A stretch of DNA of 64,000 bases from an uncultured bacterium (GTDB lineage: Bacteria; Planctomycetota; GCA-002687715). The stretch is from contig CADEGH010000008.1 in NCBI GenBank assembly GCA_902826835.1, positions 178,404-242,403 of the forward strand, given 5' to 3'. Each line of letters starts with the position of its first letter. The stretch's first letter is position 1. Below, piece by piece: positions 35,273 through 44,297 of the stretch. Below the pieces are notes generated by a model. That model was not told the origin of the DNA, did no database searches, and saw only the letters and a list, made by a program, of their open reading frames with translations. The translations under genes and the position numbers were made by a program.

Positions 35273-37519
35273 TCAGCGGTCGACCGGCGGTGGCGCGTTG
35301 CGGCGGCCTTCGAATTCGTAGGCGGGAAGTTCGAGGAGTTTGGGATCGAGCGCCTTCAGGGCCTGGTCGAGCTTGGCGGCGAGTTCGTCTTTCTTGTCCG
35401 CCCTCAGGCGTGCGAGCAACATTTTTGCGGTGTCCACGGTGGAGATGTTGAGGCCATCCAAAGTTGCCGCCGAGGCGGCGCGCTTCGCGAAGGAGGCCAA
35501 GACCTCGTTGAGGGCACGTTCGTCGTCCTTGGCTTCGAAGGCCATGCGGGCCCGGCCACCGAGGATCATCGCGATTTCGTGATTCGCTTGGTCCCGGAAC
35601 GTCGGCTCGCTTTCGGCACAGCGTTCGTACTGGGCGATGGCGCGGTCATAGGTCGCATAGGCCTCGGCATCGGCGCCCGCCTTGCGGTGATACTCCGCAG
35701 CGAGCGCGGCCGCGTAGGCCGCGAACCAGTGCTCGTGCGGGGTGGAACCGAGCTCCGCAAGACGGCGATCGTACACCTTGATCAGGCCGACCGGGCCGTG
35801 CTCGAGGAGCAGCCGGTTGCGGTAGCGATTGTGCAGGAGGCCCGAAGTCGGGAAACGCTCGAGCCCCAGGTCGAGGGCGCGCCACGCTTCGGCGAAGGCG
35901 CCGAGCTTGCGCAGAAAGTCGACGTGCGCGGTGACGTCCTTGTCCGTGCCCGCAGGGTGGCGGGCCAAAATCGCGTGGGCCGCGTGCACGTCCGTCATCC
36001 AGCTTCCGGGCCAGGGCGACTTTTCGGCGACGGCGCGGGAAATCGCGCGCTCGCGGGCTTCGGCGAACAGCGCGAGGGCCACGCGAACCACCTCGCTACC
36101 GGGGGCGGCGGGGATCTCGCTGATCGCGGCTTCGGATTGTTGGCGGGCGGCGCGCAAATCGCCGCGGAAGTAGTCGACCGCCACCAGGACGAGGCTCGTG
36201 CGCGCTTGGGGAGCGGCGAGGAGTTGAGCCTTCAGCGCGTTCTGTTTGGCCTCTTCGAACAGATGCGCGGCAAATTCGTCAGTGGTATCGGCCTCGAGGG
36301 CCAAGCCGAGTTGCGCCTCCGCGACTTCGAGGTGGCGGACCGGATCCTGGCTCGCCAGGGACTCTTTGCGATTCTTGAGCCGCGCGTCGATCGTGGCGCG
36401 ATCCAGGCCGCCTGCTGGAACCTCGACTGCCACCCGGCTGATCGAGCCGTTCAACGCTTGCCGCGCGGTGACTTCGGCCTCGCGCCACGTGGTCGTCTCG
36501 ATGGCGCGCGTCCAGGCCGCAACGTCCAAGAGCTTGGAGGTTTCATCCAAACCGCGGTGCACGACCGCCAAAGTGCGGGCGCGTGGCGATGTCTCGCCCA
36601 AGCGATCGAGGGCCGCGATGAGTTCGGTGCGGTCCTCTTCCCCGAGGGGATTGCGCAGCGTCTCGGCCATCAGGTCGATCGCACTCTCGCTCTTTGCCTG
36701 GGTGAGCGCCTGTCGGCCAAGCTTGGCGAGATCGGTGTCGAATCCGGAGATGGCAAGGCGCAAGAGGTCGACCGGCACCTCTTCGCCGCGCGCCATGGCG
36801 GCGTCCAGAATCGCACGACGCTGGGCGGTTTCGCCTGCGAGGTACGCCGCTTCGACGGCGATTTTGTCCTGATTGTCGCGGCTGGCCACGCGCTCGAGGA
36901 TCGGACGATCGCCCCGAACCAGCGCGGGCGGCGTCGGTCGGCTAGCGATCCCGGTTTTCAGCGAGTTGAAGATCGTCTCGGTATCCCAGGCGTAGAAGAC
37001 GTCGTACATCTCCTTGCCGTCCAGCTCGACTCCGATGTGCCGCGGAGCGATGCGACGCCCGTCCAAGTGTTTGTCGTAGACGCCGGGCTCGATCGCGATG
37101 TGCTCGCCGCAGGTGACACTGCCGAAGCGCGGGCAGAGGATGCGACGCCCCTCCTCGTCGAAGTCGCGAGGGTTGTGGCGGTAAGTCGAAGCGATCACCG
37201 TGACGTACGGTTCGTAGAGCGCGGCGATCTCCGGCTGGCGGTACCGCACGCCAGCGTAGTGCTCGCTCGCGATCTCCCCGTCCATATTGACGCACACGAG
37301 AACCGGTTTGCCCGTCTCCTTGGAGACCGCGAGGGCGTCCTCGTAGCTGCGCTGCCACTTGATCAGGCAGGGCTTCTTCCAGTCTTCGGCGGTCGGGGCC
37401 CACCACGTGGTTTCGCGCGACCCGCGCTGTCCCTGCCCAGGCTGGGCACTGAGAGTGCTTCCGAGCAAGAGCAGAGTGAACCCGATCGCGATCGATGGCA
37501 ATTGGCAGCGAGCGGACAT
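35273..37519 (-). CDS. Secreted thioredoxin-fold / TPR protein
   Basis: This 748-residue protein has a signal peptide (ATG at 37519, SIAIGFTLLLLGSTLSAQ). Residues 45-190 resemble the thioredoxin-like domain common in exported planctomycete proteins: EDALAVSKETGKPVLVCVNMD, then a cis-Pro region RIAPRHIGV. The CxxC redox pair is absent (VCVNMDGE), so redox catalysis is unlikely. The remaining 550 residues are helical with TPR-like repeats. It likely acts as a periplasmic scaffold or chaperone. The gene is the first of a two-gene minus-strand unit and is divergent from gamma-glutamyltransferase across a 406-nt region. Confidence 0.65.
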   Translation of the reverse strand: MSARCQLPSIAIGFTLLLLGSTLSAQPGQGQRGSRETTWWAPTAEDWKKPCLIKWQRSYEDALAVSKETGKPVLVCVNMDGEIASEHYAGVRYRQPEIAALYEPYVTVIASTYRHNPRDFDEEGRRILCPRFGSVTCGEHIAIEPGVYDKHLDGRRIAPRHIGVELDGKEMYDVFYAWDTETIFNSLKTGIASRPTPPALVRGDRPILERVASRDNQDKIAVEAAYLAGETAQRRAILDAAMARGEEVPVDLLRLAISGFDTDLAKLGRQALTQAKSESAIDLMAETLRNPLGEEDRTELIAALDRLGETSPRARTLAVVHRGLDETSKLLDVAAWTRAIETTTWREAEVTARQALNGSISRVAVEVPAGGLDRATIDARLKNRKESLASQDPVRHLEVAEAQLGLALEADTTDEFAAHLFEEAKQNALKAQLLAAPQARTSLVLVAVDYFRGDLRAARQQSEAAISEIPAAPGSEVVRVALALFAEARERAISRAVAEKSPWPGSWMTDVHAAHAILARHPAGTDKDVTAHVDFLRKLGAFAEAWRALDLGLERFPTSGLLHNRYRNRLLLEHGPVGLIKVYDRRLAELGSTPHEHWFAAYAAALAAEYHRKAGADAEAYATYDRAIAQYERCAESEPTFRDQANHEIAMILGGRARMAFEAKDDERALNEVLASFAKRAASAATLDGLNISTVDTAKMLLARLRADKKDELAAKLDQALKALDPKLLELPAYEFEGRRNAPPPVDR

Positions 37520-37696
37520 GAGAGACCCCCAAGGCGGCGCCGCGATAGAGGCGCCTCACCACGATATGAGTCCAGGGCCCCGCCTGGCAAGGCGGGTGCG
37601 AGGCCGCCCGGCCCGCCGGCGAAATTCTCGGGGTCGGAGAACTTTTTCCTCCAGAAAGGTGCGGGGCCGCGCCGATCTCTGGTTTGAGAAGAAAAG

Positions 37697-37864
37697 GGCC
37701 TCGGTTGCGGGTGTGAGAGCCCGGAGCCGAGGACGAAGAGGGGGGACCTCCGGGGTCATAACCGGGGGCGGGGAAGGGGGGAGTACCCGACTCGAATCAG
37801 CTCGACTCCTGATTCGACCTGACCACGGGGGAGGCCGGAAAAACCGGTCTCCCTCTTCTTTTTT
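37697..37864 (+). ncRNA. Candidate structured RNA (small RNA or leader attenuator)
   Basis: The gap between divergent genes (37520-37925) contains four successive stems on the plus strand. Stem A pairs 37699-37704 with 37727-37732, with an inner stem pairing 37708-37711 with 37720-37723. Stem B pairs 37747-37753 with 37762-37768. Stem C is a perfect 9-bp stem pairing 37792-37800 with 37809-37817. Stem D is an intrinsic terminator. The apical loops of the inner stem of A, of B and of C are each 8 nt long. No known RNA (6S, SRP, tmRNA, RNase P) core motif is recognised. The terminator points at a transcript that starts in the gap and ends 62 nt before the gamma-glutamyltransferase ATG. It could be a free small RNA or an attenuated 5' leader. 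The rest of the gap (37520-37696) shows a GGCGCC inverted repeat near 37535-37550 and nothing else. Confidence 0.5.
37827..37864 (+). terminator. Intrinsic terminator in the gamma-glutamyltransferase upstream region
   Basis: Bases 37827-37838 pair with 37844-37855 around an AAAAA loop, with two G-T wobbles. The run TTCTTTTTT follows at 37856-37864. This is the only textbook stem plus U-run terminator that I see in the window. It lies between two divergent genes, so it must end a transcript that begins upstream in the gap, not a neighbouring coding gene. Confidence 0.7.
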
Positions 37865-37925
37865 ACCCCCTTCGGATCGGCTGGCGGGCCACGTTGGACC
37901 GGTAGAGTGCACGCGGAGATTCCGT

Positions 37926-39617
37926 ATGCCGTCGCCGATTCGCGCCGCTTGGATTTTGGGGGTCATCGCCAGCACCTTGGCGGGGCAAACGCCGGGGACT
38001 CTGGCCCGCTCGAGCGAGGCCATGGTTGCTTCGGCCGAGCCCTTCGCCACCGAAGCGGGGCTCGAAATCCTAAAGGCCGGAGGCACCGCCGTGGATGCGG
38101 CGGTGGCGGTCGGCTTCGCGTTGGCCGTCACCTACCCGGTGGCGGGGAATCTCGGCGGCGGTGGCTTCATGGTGATTCACCTGCCTGGTCAGGGAGAGTT
38201 CACCGTCGACTACCGGGAGATGGCTCCGGCGGCGGCCCACCGCGATCTCTACCGCGACCAAGACGGCAAGGTCGACCCGGAAGCCTCCCGCCGCGGTCAC
38301 CGGGCCGCCGGAGTCCCGGGCAGCGTGGCTGGCCTCTGCCACGTGCAGGCGCGATTCGGAACTCTGCCCCTTGGCGCTGTCCTCGCTCCGGCGATCCGCC
38401 TGGCGTCGGAGGGCTTTCGAGTCTCTCCCGCGCTCGCGCGGTCGCTGCGCGCAGACCGGGATGTCCTCGGGGCCTACCCCGAATCGAAACGGATTTTTCT
38501 CGCCGACGGGGAACTCCGCAAAGAGGGGGATCAGTTCCTCCAACCCGAACTCGCGGGCGTCCTCGTACGCATCGCGGAGAAGGGTCGGGCCGGCTTCTAC
38601 GAGGGTGCAACCGCCGACCTCCTCGTGGCGGAGATGAAACGCGGGAAAGGCCTCATCACCCACGAAGATCTCCTGGCCTACGAAGTCAAGGAGCGGGCGC
38701 CGCTCCGTGGCCGCTACCGCGGCTTCGACATCGTCTCGATGCCGCCGCCGTCCTCCGGCGGAATCGCGCTGATCCAGATGCTCAATCTCCTCGAGGGGTT
38801 CGATTACCAGCCATCCGAACGCTCGGGCCCCGACCGCGCTCACCGGATCATCGAGTCGATGCGCCTCGCGTTCCGGGATCGGGCCCTCCATCTCGGGGAC
38901 CCCGATTTTGCGGCAGTTCCGGCGAAGGGCCTCACCTCCAAGGCCTACGCAGCTCACCTGCGACCCCAGATCCGGGAGCGGGCCATGGTGTCCCGCAACC
39001 TCACGGACGCCGACCCGTTTGCGTACGAGAAGACGGAAACCACCCACTATTCGGTCATGGACAAGTCGGGCATCGCCGTCGCGTGCACGACCACTCTGAA
39101 CGGCGGGCATGGCTGCGGAGTCACGGTTACGGGGGCGGGTTTTCTCCTCAACAACGAGATGGACGATTTTGCGATCGCCCCCGGAGTTCCGAACATGTTC
39201 GATTTGATCCAGGGGGAGGCCAATGCGGTCGGCCCGAAGAAACGCCCTCTTTCCTCCATGACTCCGACGTTGGTCATGAAGGACGGCAAAGTGATGCTCG
39301 TCATCGGTAGCCCGGGCGGGCCTACGATCATCAACACCGTGCTCCACGTCGTCTTGAATGTTCTCGACGACGGAATGGAGATCGACGCCGCCATCGCGGC
39401 GCCGCGTTTCCACCATCAATGGCTGCCCGACCGCACCCAGTGCGAGCCCAAGTCCCTGACCGAGTCCGCGGAGTCGGTGCTCGGCAAACGCGGACACCGC
39501 CTGGAGGCGCGGACGTACGGGATCGGGGACGCGCAGGGGATTCGGCGCGATCTGAAATCGGGAATCCTGTTCGGGGCGGCCGATCCGAGACGCTCCGGTC
39601 TCGCCAAGGGGCTTTGA
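37926..39617 (+). CDS. ggt: Gamma-glutamyltransferase
   Basis: The ATG at 37926 gives 563 residues with a signal peptide (SPIRAAWILGVIASTLAG). The open frame continues upstream to 37359 but crosses the intergenic terminator and is not coding. Family motifs are complete: GGTAVDAAVAVGFALAV near the N-terminus, AVTYPVAGNLGGGGFM, TTHYSV with the autocleavage and nucleophile Thr near 373, then RPLSSMTPT and GSPGG in the small subunit. The enzyme cleaves or transfers the gamma-glutamyl group of glutathione-like donors outside the cytoplasmic membrane. The FHA-kinase gene begins 6 nt after its stop, so the two likely form an operon. Confidence 0.95.
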   Translation: MPSPIRAAWILGVIASTLAGQTPGTLARSSEAMVASAEPFATEAGLEILKAGGTAVDAAVAVGFALAVTYPVAGNLGGGGFMVIHLPGQGEFTVDYREMAPAAAHRDLYRDQDGKVDPEASRRGHRAAGVPGSVAGLCHVQARFGTLPLGAVLAPAIRLASEGFRVSPALARSLRADRDVLGAYPESKRIFLADGELRKEGDQFLQPELAGVLVRIAEKGRAGFYEGATADLLVAEMKRGKGLITHEDLLAYEVKERAPLRGRYRGFDIVSMPPPSSGGIALIQMLNLLEGFDYQPSERSGPDRAHRIIESMRLAFRDRALHLGDPDFAAVPAKGLTSKAYAAHLRPQIRERAMVSRNLTDADPFAYEKTETTHYSVMDKSGIAVACTTTLNGGHGCGVTVTGAGFLLNNEMDDFAIAPGVPNMFDLIQGEANAVGPKKRPLSSMTPTLVMKDGKVMLVIGSPGGPTIINTVLHVVLNVLDDGMEIDAAIAAPRFHHQWLPDRTQCEPKSLTESAESVLGKRGHRLEARTYGIGDAQGIRRDLKSGILFGAADPRRSGLAKGL

Positions 39618-39623
39618 TCCGTC

Positions 39624-40865
39624 ATGATCCGATTGCGATTGCAGGACGGTGAGGAAAACCGCTACGTCACGCTGCGCGAGGCGACCGGCACGATCGGCCG
39701 CAGCCGAACCTGCGACGTCTGCTTGCCGGATGCTCGCGGCCTTTCCCGATTCCACTGCCGCCTCACTCTGCGCGATGGCGAGCTTTTGGTCGAAGATCTC
39801 GGCGCCCGCAACTCCACGATGGTGAATGGGCATCCGGTCGCCACCGGCTCGCTGAAGGTGGGCGACCGTCTCACCCTCGGAACGATCGATCTCGTGGTCG
39901 ACTCGTTCCGCGAAGAGGAAGCCACCCCCGAGTTGCTGCAGCCATGCTTGTACTGCGGGCACTTGTACAGCGCTCGCAGTGCCCAGTGCCCGCGGTGCGA
40001 AACCGCTACCGGGGATCTGCGCCGCGCCCGGCAACTCGGGGCCGCGACCTTCCCGGGGCTCAAGCTCGTGCGGAAGATCGGCGCCGGCGGAATGGGAATC
40101 GTGTTCTTGGCCGAGGAGGAAGCCACGAAGCGCCAAGTCGCTCTGAAGATCCTGCGCCCTCACCTCGCGCGCAATCTCGCGTACCTGAGCCGCTTCATCG
40201 AGGAAATTCGCCTACTCACGGCGCTGCGCCACCCCGCGATCGTCGAGGTGTACGGCCGCGGCAGCGAAGGGGATCTGCACTTCCTCACCATGGAGTACGT
40301 GGAAGGTCGGTCGGTCCGCGAACTCTTGCGCGAGAAGGGTCGCCTCGAACCGGAGATGGCCCAATCGATCCTCACCGAGGCGACTCGCGCGCTGAATGCG
40401 GCGCATCAGCAAGCGTCGGTGGTCCACGGCGATGTGAAGCCAGGCAACTTCCTGCTCTCCACGCACGGGCGCCTCAAGCTCTGCGACTTCGGCATCGCCC
40501 GTTCCGACCTGCGTCAGGCTGGTGCGGAAGGTGGCTTTGCGGAGGCGGAGGCGCGAGGCACGTCTGCCTACGCCGCCCCCGAGCGATTCGAACCCGGCGG
40601 CTCGCCCACGGTGTCTTCGGACATCTACAGCCTGGGCATTTCCTTGTTTCAGATGCTGACGGGTTCGTTGCCCTTCCGCGCCGAATCGCCGGCGGAGTTG
40701 CGCGAAGCGCACCGCAACGCCCCCGTGCCCAAACTCGAAGAACGCGGGGGACCCGCCCACGCGGGCCTGCAGATGTTCATCGAACGCTGCCTGTCGAAGG
40801 TCCCCGCTCGGCGCTTCCGCAATTACCCCGAGCTCTTGGCCGACCTCGCCCTCTTGGCCGGCTGA
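39624..40865 (+). CDS. FHA / zinc-ribbon / serine-threonine kinase
   Basis: This 413-residue protein has an FHA domain at 20-95 (TIGRSRTC, SRFHCRL, RNSTMVNG), a zinc ribbon at 108-125 (CLYC, CPRC) and a kinase domain at about 147-410. The kinase has IGAGGMGIV, Lys175 in VALKIL and DFG at 288-290. The catalytic loop reads VVHGDVKPGN, so the Arg of HRD is Gly; Asp and Lys are kept. HGD kinases do not depend on activation-loop phosphorylation in the classical way. No transmembrane helix is visible, so the kinase is cytoplasmic. The FHA domain would bind a phosphothreonine partner. It follows ggt by 6 nt. Confidence 0.92.
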   Translation: MIRLRLQDGEENRYVTLREATGTIGRSRTCDVCLPDARGLSRFHCRLTLRDGELLVEDLGARNSTMVNGHPVATGSLKVGDRLTLGTIDLVVDSFREEEATPELLQPCLYCGHLYSARSAQCPRCETATGDLRRARQLGAATFPGLKLVRKIGAGGMGIVFLAEEEATKRQVALKILRPHLARNLAYLSRFIEEIRLLTALRHPAIVEVYGRGSEGDLHFLTMEYVEGRSVRELLREKGRLEPEMAQSILTEATRALNAAHQQASVVHGDVKPGNFLLSTHGRLKLCDFGIARSDLRQAGAEGGFAEAEARGTSAYAAPERFEPGGSPTVSSDIYSLGISLFQMLTGSLPFRAESPAELREAHRNAPVPKLEERGGPAHAGLQMFIERCLSKVPARRFRNYPELLADLALLAG

Positions 40866-43415
40866 TCAGCGCGGGCGGCGCGCTTCTTCGATCTTCCGGA
40901 GGGTGGCGTCGCCCAGCGTCACGCGGAATGATTGGATGTGACCGCTCGCCGCGACCTCGATCTGATGATTCGGATCCTCCGGCATCGAGAACGCCTCGGT
41001 TTCCGTCTGGAGATTCCAAATCACCTGGTACCGTCCCGGGCGGTCCACAAACGTCACAGATTTTCCGTCGACGACTTCCTCGTGGGTTTCTTGGAAAATC
41101 CTCCGGGAGTCGGACTGTCCTAGGGGACGCAACAGGACGATCAGCCGCTCTCCGGCCATGGCTTGAAAATTCACGGTTTCGACGCTGATTCTGAGCGCCG
41201 GCTTCAGGGTGACAACCAGGTCGTTCCGGACATCCTTGAATTCCACGGAGGCGTAGCGGGGAGCCTGGACCCGAATATCGAGAGGCTCTTTCCCCATGAG
41301 CAGGGTGATGCGGCCTTGTCGATCCGTCCACCGTCCGCCTCCCCGCCGGCCCACCAATTCCCAGACCCTCGCTCCGGGGCAGGGCTCGCCACTCGGGAGG
41401 AGCACCGTAATCGTGATCGGTTGCGCGAGCCCGCTCAAGTCGATGCGCTGGAGCCGGGGATCGCGGCAAACGCTGCCTCCTTCCACTTCGAGACCCTCGA
41501 AGCGTGCAAGCTCCCGGCCGCCGGGCGAGGACACGAGGAAGGTGTAGCGACCAGGGAGGAGATCAAAGAAATGGAACTCCCCGTTTCGGGCCGCGGCGGC
41601 GTAGGGCGCAGGGAGAAGATCCAGGGAGTCCGCCGACCGCGCAGTTTCCGATTGGAGCCGCAGACGGGCCTGGCGCACGGAGTCATTGGGATTGAGGAAA
41701 GAGCCAGTGACTGAGCCCGCCAGCGTGAGATTGATCGTGATCCCGCGAGTGCCGGGGGGCACGAGCGGAGAACTCTGATTCATCACATAGCCCGACTTGC
41801 GCGCGACCAAGGCAATGAGCTTGCCGTCACATTCGCCGAAGATCGTGAACTCGCCGTCCTTGGACTCGCACGGGTTGCCCACTTGTTCGAACCAAGCGTC
41901 TTTCTCGTCGCCTTGGCGCTCCCGAGCATCGATCAAGACATCCAACAGCGGTTGCCCCGTTTGGTCCAAGATCCGGCCTTGAGCGAGGACGGGGAGATCG
42001 GCAAACCGGAGGTCTCCGAGGTCACGAGGCCCGGTGATCGGTCCTGGGATCTTGGCGCGAGCGCACTGGCCCTCGATGGCCGACCCGGAGGTGCTCGCCA
42101 CGATGCTCAACAACAACTCGTCGCGCTCATACCAGCCCTCGGGCACGAGCGCTTCGAATCTGCCATCGGTCCCAGTCTCCGCCGCCAGTTCGAACGTCGA
42201 AGTGTGTTCGCCTCGCACCCAACCGAGTCGAAGTTTGATGCCAATGGCCCCGAGCGATTCTCCCGCTGTCGTGAGGAGTCGTCCCGAGAGGAGAGGCAGC
42301 TTGGTGCTCTTGGTCAGGATGAGGGTGGTTGCGGGGGAACCGGTTGTCGGACCATCACCTTCCGCCTCCAACTCGATGGCCCCGGGATAACCGTCGGTCA
42401 TGACGGAGACCTGTCGGTCCAACTCGACGTGCGGATACGTCGTCTTCCCGCTCGCGATCGAGAGTCGCGCGATCGCAAAGCGGGGATCGTCGGCGGGGTT
42501 TCGTCGAAAATCGGGGAGGTCGGAGAGTCGGAGGTAGGTGAAACATCCTTCGCCGGGTGCTTCGCCTTCGATCTCCACGTGGAGCTGACCCAGCGGAGGC
42601 AACGCCAAGTCGACGGGCTCACTGGGAAAGGATGCCAGGCCGGCCGCAAAGGCGACTTGCGGAAGTTGGGTGGCCATGATGTCGGCGACGACCGCGATCG
42701 GTTCCGTGGGAACTGTTTCCAGGCCGAGGAGCTCCAAGGAGAAGTTCGCGACCCCACTCGAATCCGTCGTTCGCAAGAGCCTCCAGCGGTAAGTCGGCTC
42801 AGACTTGATGCCAACGCGCAGCGGGATGTCCGCCACCGGCCGACCCTCGGGGTTCACGGCTCTCACTCGCAGCTTGGGCCATGCCACCAGTTCCAGGAGA
42901 AAAGGAGGTTCCGTTCCTCGGAATGCGCGCGTGCGGCTCAGCGCTCCGTGGCGCGCGTGAATCACCGTGAACTCGCCGGTTTTTTCGACCCGCGCGACCC
43001 CCGAATCGTCGGCTTGGTACCGCTTTCCCCGGCGCCGAACAAAATCCTCGACCGCGGCCTCCACCGGAGCCGTTGGGATTGCGCCCGAGCCACTGGCGTT
43101 GCCCGTCAGGACCCAAACATCGGCGCCCGGGATCGGTACCCCGGAGACTGCGTCCAACACGCGGACCTCGTCACCCCCCTCGGCCGGTGTGGTGATCGGT
43201 TGTTGCTCCTCCTCCTCCTTCGTGAAGGGGCGCGAGTCGAGCACGTTCGAAGCGGGGGCGTCCACTGCGAGGCCTGCTTCGAGGTGGGGGGTATCCTTCG
43301 GATCCACCTCCCGATCGGGCCCGGGCTCGGGCTCCGGATCGGATCTGAAAAGGAAGAACAGGAGTGCCAGAGCCGCGAGCACGGAAACGACGCTGAAGGC
43401 GAGAATGCGCTGCAT
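40866..43415 (-). CDS. Membrane-anchored carboxypeptidase-regulatory-like (Ig-fold) protein
   Basis: This 849-residue protein has an N-terminal membrane anchor (ILAFSVVSVLAALALLFFLF) and then a Pro/Glu/Asp-rich linker. The extracellular part carries several beta-sandwich units of the CarboxypepD_reg type: VLDAVSGVPIPGADVWV, GRILDQTGQPLLDVLIDA and EPCPGARVWELVGR. There is no catalytic motif, so it is probably a structural or binding protein. Its TGA and the TGA of the convergent kinase gene share the palindrome TGATCA (40863-40868). It follows the gene at 43455-44186 by 39 nt and is likely co-transcribed. Confidence 0.75.
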   Translation of the reverse strand: MQRILAFSVVSVLAALALLFFLFRSDPEPEPGPDREVDPKDTPHLEAGLAVDAPASNVLDSRPFTKEEEEQQPITTPAEGGDEVRVLDAVSGVPIPGADVWVLTGNASGSGAIPTAPVEAAVEDFVRRRGKRYQADDSGVARVEKTGEFTVIHARHGALSRTRAFRGTEPPFLLELVAWPKLRVRAVNPEGRPVADIPLRVGIKSEPTYRWRLLRTTDSSGVANFSLELLGLETVPTEPIAVVADIMATQLPQVAFAAGLASFPSEPVDLALPPLGQLHVEIEGEAPGEGCFTYLRLSDLPDFRRNPADDPRFAIARLSIASGKTTYPHVELDRQVSVMTDGYPGAIELEAEGDGPTTGSPATTLILTKSTKLPLLSGRLLTTAGESLGAIGIKLRLGWVRGEHTSTFELAAETGTDGRFEALVPEGWYERDELLLSIVASTSGSAIEGQCARAKIPGPITGPRDLGDLRFADLPVLAQGRILDQTGQPLLDVLIDARERQGDEKDAWFEQVGNPCESKDGEFTIFGECDGKLIALVARKSGYVMNQSSPLVPPGTRGITINLTLAGSVTGSFLNPNDSVRQARLRLQSETARSADSLDLLPAPYAAAARNGEFHFFDLLPGRYTFLVSSPGGRELARFEGLEVEGGSVCRDPRLQRIDLSGLAQPITITVLLPSGEPCPGARVWELVGRRGGGRWTDRQGRITLLMGKEPLDIRVQAPRYASVEFKDVRNDLVVTLKPALRISVETVNFQAMAGERLIVLLRPLGQSDSRRIFQETHEEVVDGKSVTFVDRPGRYQVIWNLQTETEAFSMPEDPNHQIEVAASGHIQSFRVTLGDATLRKIEEARRPR

Positions 43416-43454
43416 GGCGAAGCTCGTGGGGACCCGTGATTCCCGGGAAGGGGA

Positions 43455-44186
43455 CTACCGCTTGGGTTCCACGAAGGGATCCGGATCCATCGGACCGTCG
43501 AAGAGGATTTGTCCCTGGCGGTTGAGGGTCAGGCGGTACTCCTTGCCGGGCACGAGGACCTTGTGCACGGCGGTCCCTTGGACGGTGCGGACACCCTCGG
43601 TCTTTGCAAACGCGGGGTCGACCATGAGTCGGTAGAACTCGCGCCACAGCCGCTGTTCCAAGTCGCGGGCTTCGCCGGTGGCATTTTGGCGGAAGCGAGG
43701 TGGCACGAGCGCATCGCCGCCGGCCGTCGGCATGGTCCCGCGTGCCACCTCGCGCGGGATCTCGAGGGGTTGTCCCTCGGCGGGTTTCTCCTGGTCGCCG
43801 TAGATGCGATAGAAGATCGTCAGGGTCTTGCCGCGCAGGGGATCACCCTCGCGGACCGCCGGTCCGTCGAAAATGATCTGCCAGGTATCGACGAAGACTT
43901 CCTCGCCTTCGACCTGGAACTCGCGGATCTCCGCCCCGGGGAGAGCTTTTCCGTCGGGAGTGGTGGAGGCCCAGCGGAGGCGCTGTTTCTTCGTTCCGGT
44001 TTTCTTATCCGTCTCGGGAGGGAGCACGAGGATCTTCGCGTGTTGCTCTTCCTCCATGAGCCGCGCGACTTCGGCGCGGAGTTGCTTTTCGACCTGCTTC
44101 GACTGGTACTGAGACCGGAAGAAGTAGCCAATCGTGCCAAAGATGGAGACGAAGAGCAGGAGCGTGACGAGGCTTCCGACTTTCAT
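43455..44186 (-). CDS. Membrane-anchored hypothetical protein
   Basis: The ATG at 44186 gives 243 residues beginning MKVGSLVTLLLFVSIFGTIG, a clear N-terminal membrane anchor; a longer reading from 44249 adds a polar stretch and is less likely. A coiled-coil-like EKQLRAEVARLMEEE follows, then a beta-rich domain. I do not recognise a family. It lies directly upstream of the Ig-fold membrane protein (39-nt gap) and divergent from the flippase gene (111 nt). The two minus-strand proteins may form an envelope pair. Confidence 0.6.
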   Translation of the reverse strand: MKVGSLVTLLLFVSIFGTIGYFFRSQYQSKQVEKQLRAEVARLMEEEQHAKILVLPPETDKKTGTKKQRLRWASTTPDGKALPGAEIREFQVEGEEVFVDTWQIIFDGPAVREGDPLRGKTLTIFYRIYGDQEKPAEGQPLEIPREVARGTMPTAGGDALVPPRFRQNATGEARDLEQRLWREFYRLMVDPAFAKTEGVRTVQGTAVHKVLVPGKEYRLTLNRQGQILFDGPMDPDPFVEPKR

Positions 44187-44297
44187 GGTGCGTTTCCCAC
44201 GGCCACAGCTTATCCGAACCCCCGACTCCGCGTTCCGAGCTGCCGCCAACTCCGGTCCGGCCGACTTCCCGCCAAAACGGCGGTAGATTGGGGTTCA

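Noticed and set aside
35210..37687. An 825-codon plus-strand frame covering the thioredoxin-fold TPR gene.
   Set aside because: It mirrors the codon structure of the minus-strand gene, has no family motif, and the minus frame starts with a clear signal peptide.
37359..37925. An upstream extension of the ggt frame.
   Set aside because: The extension crosses an intrinsic terminator and overlaps the 5' end of a divergent gene; the signal peptide begins at the ATG at 37926.
38070..40163. A 697-codon minus-strand frame opposite ggt and the FHA kinase.
   Set aside because: It spans two well-recognised plus-strand genes with complete catalytic motifs and has none of its own.
41883..43439. A 518-codon plus-strand frame opposite the Ig-fold membrane protein.
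   Set aside because: Antisense shadow; the minus frame has a membrane anchor and repeated beta-sandwich signatures.
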